NCBI GenBank assembly: GCA_029856445.1
Contig: JAHQWY010000108.1
Coordinates: 1 to 9,922, forward strand
DNA: 9,922 bases
Reading direction: 5' to 3'
DNA from: Promethearchaeia archaeon
GTDB taxonomy: Archaea > Asgardarchaeota > Lokiarchaeia > Sigyniarchaeales > SOKP01
Shown here: positions 1-6,221 of the stretch, in pieces
Position numbering within the stretch: the first letter of the stretch is position 1
Layout: every line of letters begins with the position of its first letter
The notes under the pieces: model-generated
Database searches by the model: none
Seen by the model: the letters and a program-made list of their open reading frames with translations, nothing else
What the model was told of the DNA's origin: nothing
Program-made: the position numbers and the translations under genes

Positions 1-629
1 AGACCAGAAGCGACACATATCATTTTTACCTTAGCGGATTTTCCCGCATCTATATCTGTTGTCATGTCACCTATGAAAATTGCTTCTGATGGTTTTATTT
101 TCCATTTATCTAAGATTTTAAATATTCCTTCTGGGCTAGGTTTAACCTCTGAAACTTCATTAAACCCTACAATAGTATCGAAAAATTTAGTCAAATTGAA
201 TTTTTCAAGCACTTCTTGAGCATATTGACTTTTATTGTTTGTTAAAATTGCTAATCTTAATTTTTTGTCATGCATTTTTTTTATCAAATTATCGATTCCA
301 TCATAAATCGAAGATTCTGCATCTTTATATTTATTGAATTGGTTAAATAAAAAGATAGCAATACGTAGTTTCTTAAAATAACTTAATCCTTCTAAAAACT
401 GTACTTGTAACAAATCATATGAATTAAGTATAATCTTAGGGACGGGGTAATTTTGTATTTCTTCAATTAAATGAGCGAGTTCTTCCATAATTTCGTCTGT
501 ATTTACATTCATTTCATACTTTTCTACTGAATCGTCAACAGCTTTTTCTATTGCTTCAGAAATATTGTAAATTACCCCATCAAGATCAAAAATAATTCCC
601 TTATATTTTTCTAAGTTAATTTTTCCCAT
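1..629 (-). CDS. HAD-superfamily hydrolase, phosphoglycolate phosphatase-like (3' end cut by window edge)
   Basis: This is a cytosolic phosphomonoesterase of the haloacid dehalogenase family; 209 residues are visible and the C-terminus lies outside the window. My translation from the ATG at 629 gives all four HAD motifs. Motif I is DLDGVI (residues 15-20), with D15 the expected nucleophile and D17 the acid/base. An alpha-helical cap spans about 22-115. Motif II is LAILTNN (T130), the motif III lysine is K163 in VKPSPEG, and motif IV is GDMTTD (D188, D192). The KPSPEG and GDMTTDI segments are typical of the Gph/PGP-like subfamily, which dephosphorylates small molecules such as 2-phosphoglycolate or sugar phosphates. 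The substrate cannot be read from the sequence. It is divergent from the gene at 731, with about 100 nt between the two ATGs. Family assignment is strong; specificity is open. Confidence 0.88.
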   Translation of the reverse strand, partial: MGKINLEKYKGIIFDLDGVIYNISEAIEKAVDDSVEKYEMNVNTDEIMEELAHLIEEIQNYPVPKIILNSYDLLQVQFLEGLSYFKKLRIAIFLFNQFNKYKDAESSIYDGIDNLIKKMHDKKLRLAILTNNKSQYAQEVLEKFNLTKFFDTIVGFNEVSEVKPSPEGIFKILDKWKIKPSEAIFIGDMTTDIDAGKSAKVKMICVASG

Positions 630-730
630 ACTAAAGTGAATAAATATTTAGAACAATTTTAATTATACGAATGGCAATATTTTAAATAAACAAGGATCAA
701 CAAATAAAATTATTTACTCCTCATTTGAAA
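630..730. promoter_or_regulatory. Divergent promoter region between the HAD gene and the acidic-protein gene
   Basis: This AT-rich gap of 101 nt separates two ATGs pointing outwards. On the plus strand a TATA-like TTTAAATAA lies at 681-689. It would place transcription start near 710-714, leaving a leader of about 20 nt before the ATG at 731. The same A/T block read on the minus strand (about 677-688) could serve the HAD gene, with a start near 650-655. I see no clear Shine-Dalgarno sequence before either gene. Assignment rests on composition and spacing only. Confidence 0.45.
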
Positions 731-1615
731 ATGAACGATAAAAAACTAGAAGAAAGTGATAGTCCTGTAGAAGAAGAGCTTGAATCAGAAGATGACGACC
801 TTAAAGTCTATCTAGAAGAAATGAAAGCTTTAGAAACTGATTTTTCTGATTTAGAGGATTTAGATATGGAAGAACTTCAAGAAATACAGGATGCTATCGC
901 TAAAGTTAAAGAAAGTGAAGAAGCACCGATTATTGGAGCATTAGATAAAGATTTAACTGAGGAAGAAATTATAATTGAGTTACAGGAAGAAAAAGAGCTT
1001 AAGGAGGCAATGGTTACTGATTTTTCAGATATGGATGAAATCGATTTTGAGGAATTAAAAGATATGCAGGATGCGATTGATTCTGTTAAACAAGAGGAAA
1101 TACAGGATATTACTGAAGGAGAGGCTGAGATTTCTCCATCTCAAGAGGTTTCTAAGGAATTAGAGGATCGGATCAAGCAAGAGCTCTTAAAGCGAAGAGA
1201 AGTTGAAGAAGAAGTCATTACTCCAGAAGAATTTTTGGAATATATTAAAACTAGACGTGATAAAATCTGGTATCATGCTCTCTACTATCTAGTTTTTAAT
1301 GTTGAGGATCATATAGCTTCAAAAATGCTGCTGTATGATGTTTTAAAAGAGGTGACAAGTAAATCACCTATTGATCCCATCCCTGAGCACCAATTTTATT
1401 TTGGTTTAGGTTATATCTTACGTTTGAGTTTGAATAATAGACAAGTTGTAAGATTTTTGAAAGATGGGAAGTTTAAAATAAATGTGAATGTGGACTACTT
1501 AAAAGAAATGTTAAAAGTATCGGGAGAACCAATAAGCACTCGTCCAATTATAAAGGAAGAAGAAAAGAAGAAAATGTTCAAAGATTTTCTTAGGGACGAC
1601 TTTATTGATATCTGA
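731..1615 (+). CDS. Uncharacterised acidic protein with a duplicated N-terminal segment and a helical C-terminal domain
   Basis: I do not recognise this 294-residue protein. Residue numbers here count from an in-frame TTG at 725; I prefer the ATG at 731 (residue 3) as the start because it is the stronger codon and nothing upstream favours TTG. Residues 1-165 are extremely rich in Glu and Asp, predicted helical and possibly coiled-coil. They contain two copies of a segment starting TDFSD (38-66 and 98-125), exactly 60 residues apart. From about 166 the composition changes to a mixed, more hydrophobic domain (ITPEEFLEYI to the end) with a Tyr/Leu-rich helix at 180-192 and the motif YFGLGYILRL at 225-234. 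There are no cysteines, signal peptide or membrane segments, so it is probably cytosolic. An acidic N-terminal arm on a compact C-terminal domain suggests a protein-interaction or chaperone-like role, but this is only inference. The engB-like gene follows after 31 nt, with its own TATA box. Confidence 0.8.
   Translation: MNDKKLEESDSPVEEELESEDDDLKVYLEEMKALETDFSDLEDLDMEELQEIQDAIAKVKESEEAPIIGALDKDLTEEEIIIELQEEKELKEAMVTDFSDMDEIDFEELKDMQDAIDSVKQEEIQDITEGEAEISPSQEVSKELEDRIKQELLKRREVEEEVITPEEFLEYIKTRRDKIWYHALYYLVFNVEDHIASKMLLYDVLKEVTSKSPIDPIPEHQFYFGLGYILRLSLNNRQVVRFLKDGKFKINVNVDYLKEMLKVSGEPISTRPIIKEEEKKKMFKDFLRDDFIDI
836..1099 (+). repeat. Two copies of an in-frame coding repeat, period 180 nt
   Basis: Copy 1 spans 836-922 and copy 2 spans 1016-1099. 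Both begin with ACTGATTTTTC and both contain ATGCAGGATGC- or ACAGGATGC-like sequence encoding (M/I)QDAI. The encoded copies read TDFSDLEDLDMEELQEIQDA and TDFSDMDEIDFEELKDMQDA. The offset is exactly 60 codons. Synonymous differences between the copies point to an old duplication kept at protein level, not a recent DNA repeat. Confidence 0.8.
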
Positions 1616-1618
1616 ATG

Positions 1619-1627
1619 TTTATAAAT
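1619..1627 (+). promoter_or_regulatory. TATA box for the EngB-like GTPase gene, positioned for a leaderless transcript
   Basis: TTTATAAAT lies directly after the stop codon of the preceding gene (1613-1615). Its centre (1623) is 24 nt before the ATG at 1647. Archaeal transcription normally starts 22-27 nt downstream of the TATA centre, so the transcript would begin at or within a few bases of the start codon. No Shine-Dalgarno sequence precedes the ATG, which agrees with leaderless initiation. Confidence 0.6.
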
Positions 1628-1646
1628 CTTAATATATTGAAAGAAA

Positions 1647-2282
1647 ATGAATAAAAAACCTTCATTATTAATTATTGGGAATTCAAACGCTGGCAAAAGC
1701 TCTATTACAAAATTATTGTTGCCAAATCCTAAGGTGTTTAAGGGTAGAATTGGTAAATCTCCCGGTAGTACTCTACTGATAAAACCAATAACTCAAAACA
1801 ATTTACCTTATAAAATAGTCGACCTTCCTGGTTTTGGGTACACAAAACATTCAAGTCATAGACGAGAAGAGCATATCAAGAAACAAATTGTTATCCACAT
1901 TGAAAAGCATTATGAAGACTATTTTTTTGGTTTGGTCGTACTCAATATTTTAAGAATTGAGGATGAATTAAATAAATACTTCATCAAGGATAAGCGTACA
2001 ATTCCATTAAGTTTTGAACTAATTTATTTTTTAAATGAGTATAAAATCCCGATTTTAATTATTATAAATAAGATTGATAAAGTCTCTATTTTTGATAAAA
2101 AAAAGATTATAAACCTATTTCTACGTACTACTAAGGAATATAATATTAATTTAATTCCAATTAGTAAATATGATTATGAAAATAGCGTCGAAATCCCTTA
2201 TTTGGAATTTTCGGCGTTAAAAAGAATTAATTTAAAAGAATTGAAACTTGCTATTCAACGCAATTTTGAGAAAAATGCATAA
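1647..2282 (+). CDS. engB: EngB/YihA-like GTP-binding protein
   Basis: This is a P-loop GTPase of 211 residues, close to the usual 190-215 of the EngB family in the TRAFAC class. The G motifs are in order: G1 GNSNAGKSS (11-19), G2 SPGST (38-42) with T42, G3 DLPGFGY (59-65), G4 NKID (141-144) and G5 FSALKR (188-193). The GNSNAGKSS and PGxT plus DLPGFGY combination is diagnostic of EngB. Bacterial members usually have TKxD at G4, and the NKxD form agrees with an archaeal copy. Bacterial EngB assists assembly of the large ribosomal subunit; the archaeal role is less well established. Acts in the cytosol. An insertion-like segment with RIEDELNKYF (103-112) follows switch II. The gene appears to have its own promoter and a leaderless message. 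Its TAA is immediately followed by the last base of the opposing gene, with no spacer. Confidence 0.92.
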   Translation: MNKKPSLLIIGNSNAGKSSITKLLLPNPKVFKGRIGKSPGSTLLIKPITQNNLPYKIVDLPGFGYTKHSSHRREEHIKKQIVIHIEKHYEDYFFGLVVLNILRIEDELNKYFIKDKRTIPLSFELIYFLNEYKIPILIIINKIDKVSIFDKKKIINLFLRTTKEYNINLIPISKYDYENSVEIPYLEFSALKRINLKELKLAIQRNFEKNA

Positions 2283-2891
2283 TTATTTTACTTTTAGGTG
2301 ATTAGAGATATGATTTTTCAGTTCTGAATATTCAGTAAAAACTGGAAATTGTGGAAATTCATTCATTATATTGGCGGAGGGCCTAAATAAGATTCCAAAA
2401 TCAGCTTCTTTTAACATTCTAATATCATTATAAGAATCACCAACTGCTATTACCTTATAATTAAGTTTTTTAAGTGCCTTTACAGTTTTCTTTTTCATAT
2501 TTTTAAGCCTTAGACTATAATTAATTATCATACCTTTATTGTCTATTTCAAGATTATTACAAAAAATCAATGGATAATTCAGTTTTTTTGCTAAAGGTTG
2601 AATAAATTCAATAAAACTACCTGTTGCAATCAGTACTTGAGTATTTGATCTAAGCCAATTTAAAAAATCCAAAGCTCCTGGTAAAAGATTAATCTCTGCA
2701 ATTATTTTCTGAATATCCTTTAACGAAATATTATTTTTTTCAAGAATTTTTAACCTCTGTTTCATGAGGTCATCATAATCTGGAATATCTCTAGTAGTTA
2801 ATTTCAGTTTTTCAATTTTGAAAGCAGCAGCAACAGCCTCCCATATCTCAGGAGTAAGTACTCCTTCTAGATCTAAACAAACAACATACAT
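2283..2891 (-). CDS. thrH: ThrH-type phosphoserine phosphatase / homoserine phosphotransferase
   Basis: This HAD enzyme closely follows the Pseudomonas ThrH pattern, which hydrolyses phosphoserine and can transfer the phosphate to homoserine, linking serine and threonine synthesis. I start at the ATG at 2891 because MYVVCLDLEGVL then aligns with the known ThrH N-terminus and gives 202 residues, against about 205 in the family. An upstream in-frame ATG at 2918 would add nine residues. From Met 2891 the motifs are: I, DLEG (D7, E9); II, LIATGSF (T90, where ThrH has Ser); a lysine-rich segment at about 131-135 holding the motif III Lys; and IV, VGDSYND (D152, D156). ThrH hallmarks TTRDIPDYD, LMKQRL and NEFPQFP are all present. 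Probably cytosolic. It lies downstream of taw1 on the same strand and abuts the GTPase gene tail to tail. The family is secure; whether the transferase activity exists here is not visible. Confidence 0.9.
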   Translation of the reverse strand: MYVVCLDLEGVLTPEIWEAVAAAFKIEKLKLTTRDIPDYDDLMKQRLKILEKNNISLKDIQKIIAEINLLPGALDFLNWLRSNTQVLIATGSFIEFIQPLAKKLNYPLIFCNNLEIDNKGMIINYSLRLKNMKKKTVKALKKLNYKVIAVGDSYNDIRMLKEADFGILFRPSANIMNEFPQFPVFTEYSELKNHISNHLKVK

Positions 2892-2983
2892 TTCAAGAGG
2901 AATATGAATCGGATCCATATGAATTTTTTTATTTTCTAAGAGTTTATTATGAATTATTGAGTAATTTTTCCTTTAAATTACAT
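2892..2983 (-). promoter_or_regulatory. Spacer between taw1 and thrH with possible TATA elements
   Basis: Read on the minus strand, this 92-nt spacer has two TATA-like elements. One is AATTTAAAG at about 2970-2978. The other is ATAATAAA at about 2944-2951, which would start transcription near 2921. There is no clear oligo-T terminator after the taw1 stop, so thrH may be transcribed both from its own promoter and by read-through from taw1. I see no good Shine-Dalgarno sequence before 2918 or 2891. Confidence 0.35.
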
Positions 2984-4276
2984 CTATAATTTAGTAATTT
3001 TTGGATCCTTATCTTTATCCCAATTTACAGCAAATAAAAAGTCTCTGCTTGCTCTATTTTTATATATTATAGGGAATCCACTAATTTCCTCAAACCTTAG
3101 AGCAAAATCCTCTAAAAAATCGTAATCAGGAAAATAATAATGCAATTCTTTATTGCTTTTTAATCGATCTTTTATTGATAAAGCTTTGGCTTGTAGTGTA
3201 AATCCTTTTATCTCAAAAAAATTCGGATTAGCTTTCTTAAGAATATTTTTATAATTTTCTATATATGTGTTATTAATATTTACATTTTTAATAGCTGTCA
3301 ACCTTATTAGAGTTCTGCACGATAATGAATTCAGTAGCTCTAAACTCTCATTTATTTTCTTCCAACCATTTTTAACCATCGGTCTACACACCTGTTTATA
3401 TATTTGCTCATTTGGTGCAGGTAAAGTAATATATAATTGACTTGGCAAAGGTTTCAAATCGTTAATTTTGTCTGGTAGGGTACCATTACTCACTATAAAT
3501 GTAGTCATACTACGATTTTTAAATTCTTGTACAAATTCAGACATTTTTGGATATAGTAATGGCTCTCCATCAAGAGATATTGCAGCATGATTAGGTATCA
3601 TTGCCTCACTATGAGCTTGCATAATCTCATCTGGAGTTGTTAATGCTCGGTTTATTAAAACCTCTATTTCTTCTCTTGAATTAATACAACGTCGAATATC
3701 ATCATCTAATTTAAATCCAGTGACTTGATGGCTTATTGGTGTAATGAAATTTTGATTTTTTAAAAGATTTGTTGCTCGTTCAATTTTATTTTTTGATACA
3801 TGGATTTTATTCCTTAAAGAATTTAAGGTATGTGAGCTTTCACCATTTATTAGCATGTAATATAAAATATCAATCATAATTTCATAATTATCAAGATATC
3901 GCCTTAAGGGTAAATGATTTTGTATAATATCTTGATGATGCCGAAACATTTCACTAATTATTTCCTTAGGTTCATCGGGTTCAACACTAAACTCACTTCC
4001 CAAAGATCCAGCCTCTATATCCCGCCAACAAAATACACATTGGTGGTTACAAAATGGTAATGAAGGAGTATTTTGCAAACATCTATGGCTATTTATTCCA
4101 AATATATCCTTATAGCAATTTCGGTTATTTCTTCCAGTCATTAATCTCTGTTCTAACCAATGACAAGGTTTAATGGAACTATGTTTATTTTTTCCAATGA
4201 TTCTATAAGTTGTTTTTGTATAGGTCTCAACAAATTCATTAGTAATTCTGTTATCGACGATGAACCGATTTTTCAT
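2984..4276 (-). CDS. taw1: tRNA 4-demethylwyosine synthase (Taw1/TYW1), radical SAM, with an inserted winged-helix-like domain
   Basis: This radical SAM enzyme joins a two-carbon unit from pyruvate to N1-methylguanosine-37 of tRNA-Phe, the ring-closing step of wyosine synthesis. All key parts are visible. Three auxiliary cluster cysteines sit at C38 (PCHW), C54 (CYK) and C66 (SHRCLQNTP). The radical SAM motif CNHQCVFCWRD carries C76, C80 and C83. SLDGEP is at 234-239, followed by FIVSNGTLPD (260-269) and QLYITLPAP (280-288). The lysine of CYK (K56) is the family's proposed pyruvate-binding lysine. At 430 residues it is about 90-120 longer than typical archaeal Taw1. Most of the excess lies between the cluster motif and SLDGEP, where about 128-195 resemble a winged helix. 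The C-terminal region (FEIKGF, ASRDFLFAVN) departs from the usual family wording but keeps its order. There is no flavodoxin domain, as expected in archaea. Confidence 0.94.
   Translation of the reverse strand: MKNRFIVDNRITNEFVETYTKTTYRIIGKNKHSSIKPCHWLEQRLMTGRNNRNCYKDIFGINSHRCLQNTPSLPFCNHQCVFCWRDIEAGSLGSEFSVEPDEPKEIISEMFRHHQDIIQNHLPLRRYLDNYEIMIDILYYMLINGESSHTLNSLRNKIHVSKNKIERATNLLKNQNFITPISHQVTGFKLDDDIRRCINSREEIEVLINRALTTPDEIMQAHSEAMIPNHAAISLDGEPLLYPKMSEFVQEFKNRSMTTFIVSNGTLPDKINDLKPLPSQLYITLPAPNEQIYKQVCRPMVKNGWKKINESLELLNSLSCRTLIRLTAIKNVNINNTYIENYKNILKKANPNFFEIKGFTLQAKALSIKDRLKSNKELHYYFPDYDFLEDFALRFEEISGFPIIYKNRASRDFLFAVNWDKDKDPKITKL
3692..3895 (-). other. Winged-helix-like insertion within Taw1 (residues about 128-195)
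   Basis: The segment reads as helix 1 (YEIMIDILYYMLING), helix 2 (HTLNSLRNKIHV), a turn, recognition-type helix 3 (SKNKIERATNLLKNQNFI) and a short beta wing (TPISHQ, TGFKLDDDI). This spacing of hydrophobic positions matches MarR/ArsR-like winged helices. It falls between the CxxxCxxC motif and the conserved HAAISLDGEP strand, a gap that is much shorter in characterised archaeal Taw1. The fold is inferred from pattern only. Confidence 0.5.
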
Positions 4277-4310
4277 TAAATAGCCACTTTAAACGTAAAA
4301 TTCTCAATAG

Positions 4311-4320
4311 TTTATATAAA
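4311..4320 (-). promoter_or_regulatory. TATA box of taw1
   Basis: TTTATATAAA, self-complementary, lies about 40 nt upstream of the taw1 ATG (4276). Transcription would start near 4290 on the minus strand, leaving a leader of about 14 nt with no strong Shine-Dalgarno sequence. Confidence 0.55.
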
Positions 4321-4376
4321 TAAATGTATTTTATTAAGATATTAAATTATATTCTTAACATTTATAAGTATATAAA
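4311..4376. repeat. Imperfect inverted repeat holding both divergent TATA elements
   Basis: The left arm TTTATATAAATAAATG (4311-4326) and the right arm CATTTATAAGTATATAAA (4359-4376) are inverted copies apart from a short AAG/T difference. They are separated by 32 nt of A/T-rich sequence. Each arm carries a TATA-like core facing one of the two divergent genes. It could simply reflect A/T-rich promoter composition, or it could be an operator shared by both promoters. Confidence 0.45.
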
Positions 4377-4377
4377 T
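4368..4377 (+). promoter_or_regulatory. Candidate TATA box of the nucleoside phosphorylase-family gene
   Basis: GTATATAAAT lies about 80 nt upstream of the ATG at 4454. It predicts a transcript start near 4398 and a leader of about 55 nt, long enough to contain the Shine-Dalgarno site at 4444-4449. A weaker element around 4393-4403 (TTTAGAATATA) is an alternative. The rest of the 177-nt intergenic region (4277-4453) shows no RNA gene or small ORF. Confidence 0.45.
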
Positions 4378-4443
4378 AATTAGTACTAAACTTTTAGAAT
4401 ATAATCAAAATGATAGTTTGATCTAATTGGAATAAATGAAAAA

Positions 4444-4449
4444 GTGATC
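4444..4449 (+). promoter_or_regulatory. Archaeal-type Shine-Dalgarno site (GTGATC)
   Basis: GTGATC pairs with the GATCAC part of the archaeal 16S rRNA 3' end and ends 4 nt before the ATG at 4454. It is the clearest ribosome binding site in the window and supports this start. Most other genes here lack one. Confidence 0.6.
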
Positions 4450-4453
4450 TTTA

Positions 4454-5317
4454 ATGTTAAATCGAATTAAAAGCGAATTATTAAATGTAGGGTTAAAATT
4501 CATAAGCGTGGATGAAAAAATAGTGCGTATGCTACTGGAGACTAGTCCTTCAAATGTAAATGAAATTGTAATCCTCCCTGCTATCAAGATGGTGATGAAA
4601 AAAATATTACAAAAATTGCAGAATAAAAGGATCCATGGTCGAGTTTATAATGGAGAATTGAACAAGGTTAGAGTTAGTGTTATTCGCTCTTTAATTGGAG
4701 CTCCGAACTGTGCAATAACAGTGGAATGTTTGAGAAGGTGTAAAACAAAATTTATAATAAGGGTAGATACTTGTGGGGGAATTGAAACTCCTAATATGAA
4801 TGTTGACATTGGGAATATCTTAATACCAAAGTTAGCTTATTGTGATGATGGTACAAGCCCCCAATACATAAGAGAAAATCCTTCCTTAGCTAATGATCTT
4901 GAAAGTATACCAAATCCATTTACAAAATTTCAAAATCTTCTTACTGGCAATCATACAATTTTCACTTCGCGTCCTAATATAAATTTAAATGAGGTATTAT
5001 TGGATTCCGGAAATGTTCTTCTCCCAAATAAAGTGATTACAGGGGATTTATGGACTACCGATGCACTATTCTGTGAAAGCTTAAATTTTATCAGAGCACT
5101 GCAGTCAATCAACATTCAAGGTATCGATATGGAATCATCCATTTTATTCTTATTAGGTAAGCTATATAATTTAAAAACAGCTTCTATTTTATCAATCACT
5201 GATTTACCTGGACATTCAAAATACGATTTACTCCATTCTAAAGAAATCCACCCAGACATGGAAAATGGAATTGATAATGCGATAAAAATTCTAATGAATA
5301 GTCTTCCAAAAATTTAA
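4454..5317 (+). CDS. Nucleoside phosphorylase-family protein (PNP/UDP phosphorylase fold)
   Basis: This 287-residue protein belongs to the purine/uridine phosphorylase family, whose members split nucleosides with phosphate, or related N-glycosides with water. The family order is visible. A glycine-containing loop with the phosphate-binding region is at 81-110 (IGAPNCAITVECL, then FIIRVDTCGGIE). TGDLWTTDALF (196-206) is a substrate-pocket segment. GIDMESS (223-229) carries the ribose-binding Met-Glu pair, and SITDLPGH (247-254) carries D250, the expected base-contacting acid. Two motifs deviate: the usual GxPS is GAPN, and the usual R-x-G-T is RVDT. The first 60 residues are family-like only in part. 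It is probably a cytosolic nucleoside-salvage enzyme, but altered specificity or hydrolase activity is possible. The start is supported by the GTGATC site. It is divergent from taw1 and convergent with the winged-helix gene. Confidence 0.82.
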   Translation: MLNRIKSELLNVGLKFISVDEKIVRMLLETSPSNVNEIVILPAIKMVMKKILQKLQNKRIHGRVYNGELNKVRVSVIRSLIGAPNCAITVECLRRCKTKFIIRVDTCGGIETPNMNVDIGNILIPKLAYCDDGTSPQYIRENPSLANDLESIPNPFTKFQNLLTGNHTIFTSRPNINLNEVLLDSGNVLLPNKVITGDLWTTDALFCESLNFIRALQSINIQGIDMESSILFLLGKLYNLKTASILSITDLPGHSKYDLLHSKEIHPDMENGIDNAIKILMNSLPKI

Positions 5318-5327
5318 TAAATTTTTT
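5308..5327. terminator. Bidirectional oligo-T terminator between convergent genes
   Basis: Just after the plus-strand stop (5315-5317) there is a T6 run at 5322-5327. On the minus strand a T5 run (A5 at 5308-5312) follows the opposing stop (5326-5328). Archaeal termination depends mainly on oligo-T without a hairpin, so both convergent transcripts could end here. The two coding regions are only 8 nt apart. Confidence 0.45.
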
Positions 5328-6219
5328 AAAGTCCTTGTAATAATCTACTAAAATCTGGTTCTTTGAAAAATTCGTTATATTTTTTTAACAATTCTATATT
5401 TACAAGAAAAATCTTTTTACCAGATTGACTTTTAGCAGATTTTACTAAATTTAGATCTTTTAATTTGTTTATATGATACAAAATCGTTCCTGAATAAATA
5501 TCGAGATTTTCTCCAATATTTGAAATTGTTACTGCTTCATCCTTAAAAATTTCTTCTAATATACTAGGAATTAAGGGATTTAAAAAGATAATTTTAAGTT
5601 TGTCGTAATCTTCTGGCACATCAGCTAAAAAGTAATGAAGCGATTTTCCAATTTTCTTAGATCTTATAAGTTCGAATCTTTCGAGAGTCATTATGTGTTT
5701 AAGAAAGGGAGTTCTGGTGATATTTAATTCTTTCTCAATTTTATCATCTCTAGCATGGATTCCTGGGTTGTTTTTAATGAAATCTAATATTTTTTCAAGT
5801 TTTTCATTTGTGAGTATCTCTAATTTTGTGCGTCTTTCATTGGTTACAATCCAATTCTTTTCTTCTAAAGCCCTCATGGTAAGAAAAATTTCCTCCTTAC
5901 TATATCCTTTTTTATATGACAATTTTGCAATACATTTAGCATACAATTTCTCAATAATTGGATATTTTTGTATTTGGGATTCAGATTCAATCTCAAATTC
6001 AGCATCATAACGTTTTAATTTAAGTATATTTTTTGCAATATCTAAAACATCTTTTTCGATTTCTGTTAATTCCTCAACAATTGTATCTTCTTTTGGTGTT
6101 TGTTCCTCTATATCTATTTCTTCTCTTAACGGTTTAAAATCCAAACGCCTAAATGAACTATCCTCTAAAATATCTTTTTCCTTTTGTTTTTTGACTTCTC
6201 TTCTTCTTTCGAGTGACAT
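5326..6219 (-). CDS. Multi-winged-helix protein, probable transcription regulator
   Basis: This soluble protein of 297 residues has a charged, probably disordered N-terminus (1-50) and then tandem winged-helix units. The clearest is at about 139-200 (LEKILDFIKNNPG, HARDDKIEKELNITRTPFLKHIMTLERFELI, wing KIGKSLHYFLAD). A second spans about 215-275 (PSILEEIFKDEAVTISNIGENLDI, SGTILYHINKLKDLNLV, wing SGKKIFLVN). An earlier helical segment at about 55-135 (KGYSKEEIFLTMRALEEKNWIV) may be a third, more diverged copy. The LYHINKL and LKHIMTLERF patterns are typical ArsR/archaeal recognition helices. There are no cysteines for metal sensing apart from one (C96), so a ligand cannot be guessed. The ATG lies 2 nt after the stop of the upstream membrane-protein gene, implying co-transcription and coupled translation. 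A DNA-binding regulator is likely; its targets are unknown. Confidence 0.78.
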   Translation of the reverse strand: MSLERRREVKKQKEKDILEDSSFRRLDFKPLREEIDIEEQTPKEDTIVEELTEIEKDVLDIAKNILKLKRYDAEFEIESESQIQKYPIIEKLYAKCIAKLSYKKGYSKEEIFLTMRALEEKNWIVTNERRTKLEILTNEKLEKILDFIKNNPGIHARDDKIEKELNITRTPFLKHIMTLERFELIRSKKIGKSLHYFLADVPEDYDKLKIIFLNPLIPSILEEIFKDEAVTISNIGENLDIYSGTILYHINKLKDLNLVKSAKSQSGKKIFLVNIELLKKYNEFFKEPDFSRLLQGL

Positions 6220-6221
6220 TT

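Noticed and set aside
725..727. TTG as the start of the acidic protein
   Set aside because: An ATG lies two codons downstream and no ribosome site favours the TTG.
1511..1696. A 61-codon open frame on the minus strand
   Set aside because: It lies across the end of the acidic-protein gene and the start of the GTPase gene, and reads as low-complexity Phe/Tyr/Ile-rich sequence from reverse-complemented A/T-rich codons.
4277..4453. Possible small RNA or tRNA in the largest intergenic gap
   Set aside because: The gap is almost pure A/T with promoter-like elements and no cloverleaf, GTTC-type loop or stable G/C stem.
5693..6010. A 105-codon plus-strand open frame opposite the winged-helix gene
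   Set aside because: Ser/Phe/Ile-rich shadow of the well-supported minus-strand protein, with no promoter, ribosome site or recognisable domain.
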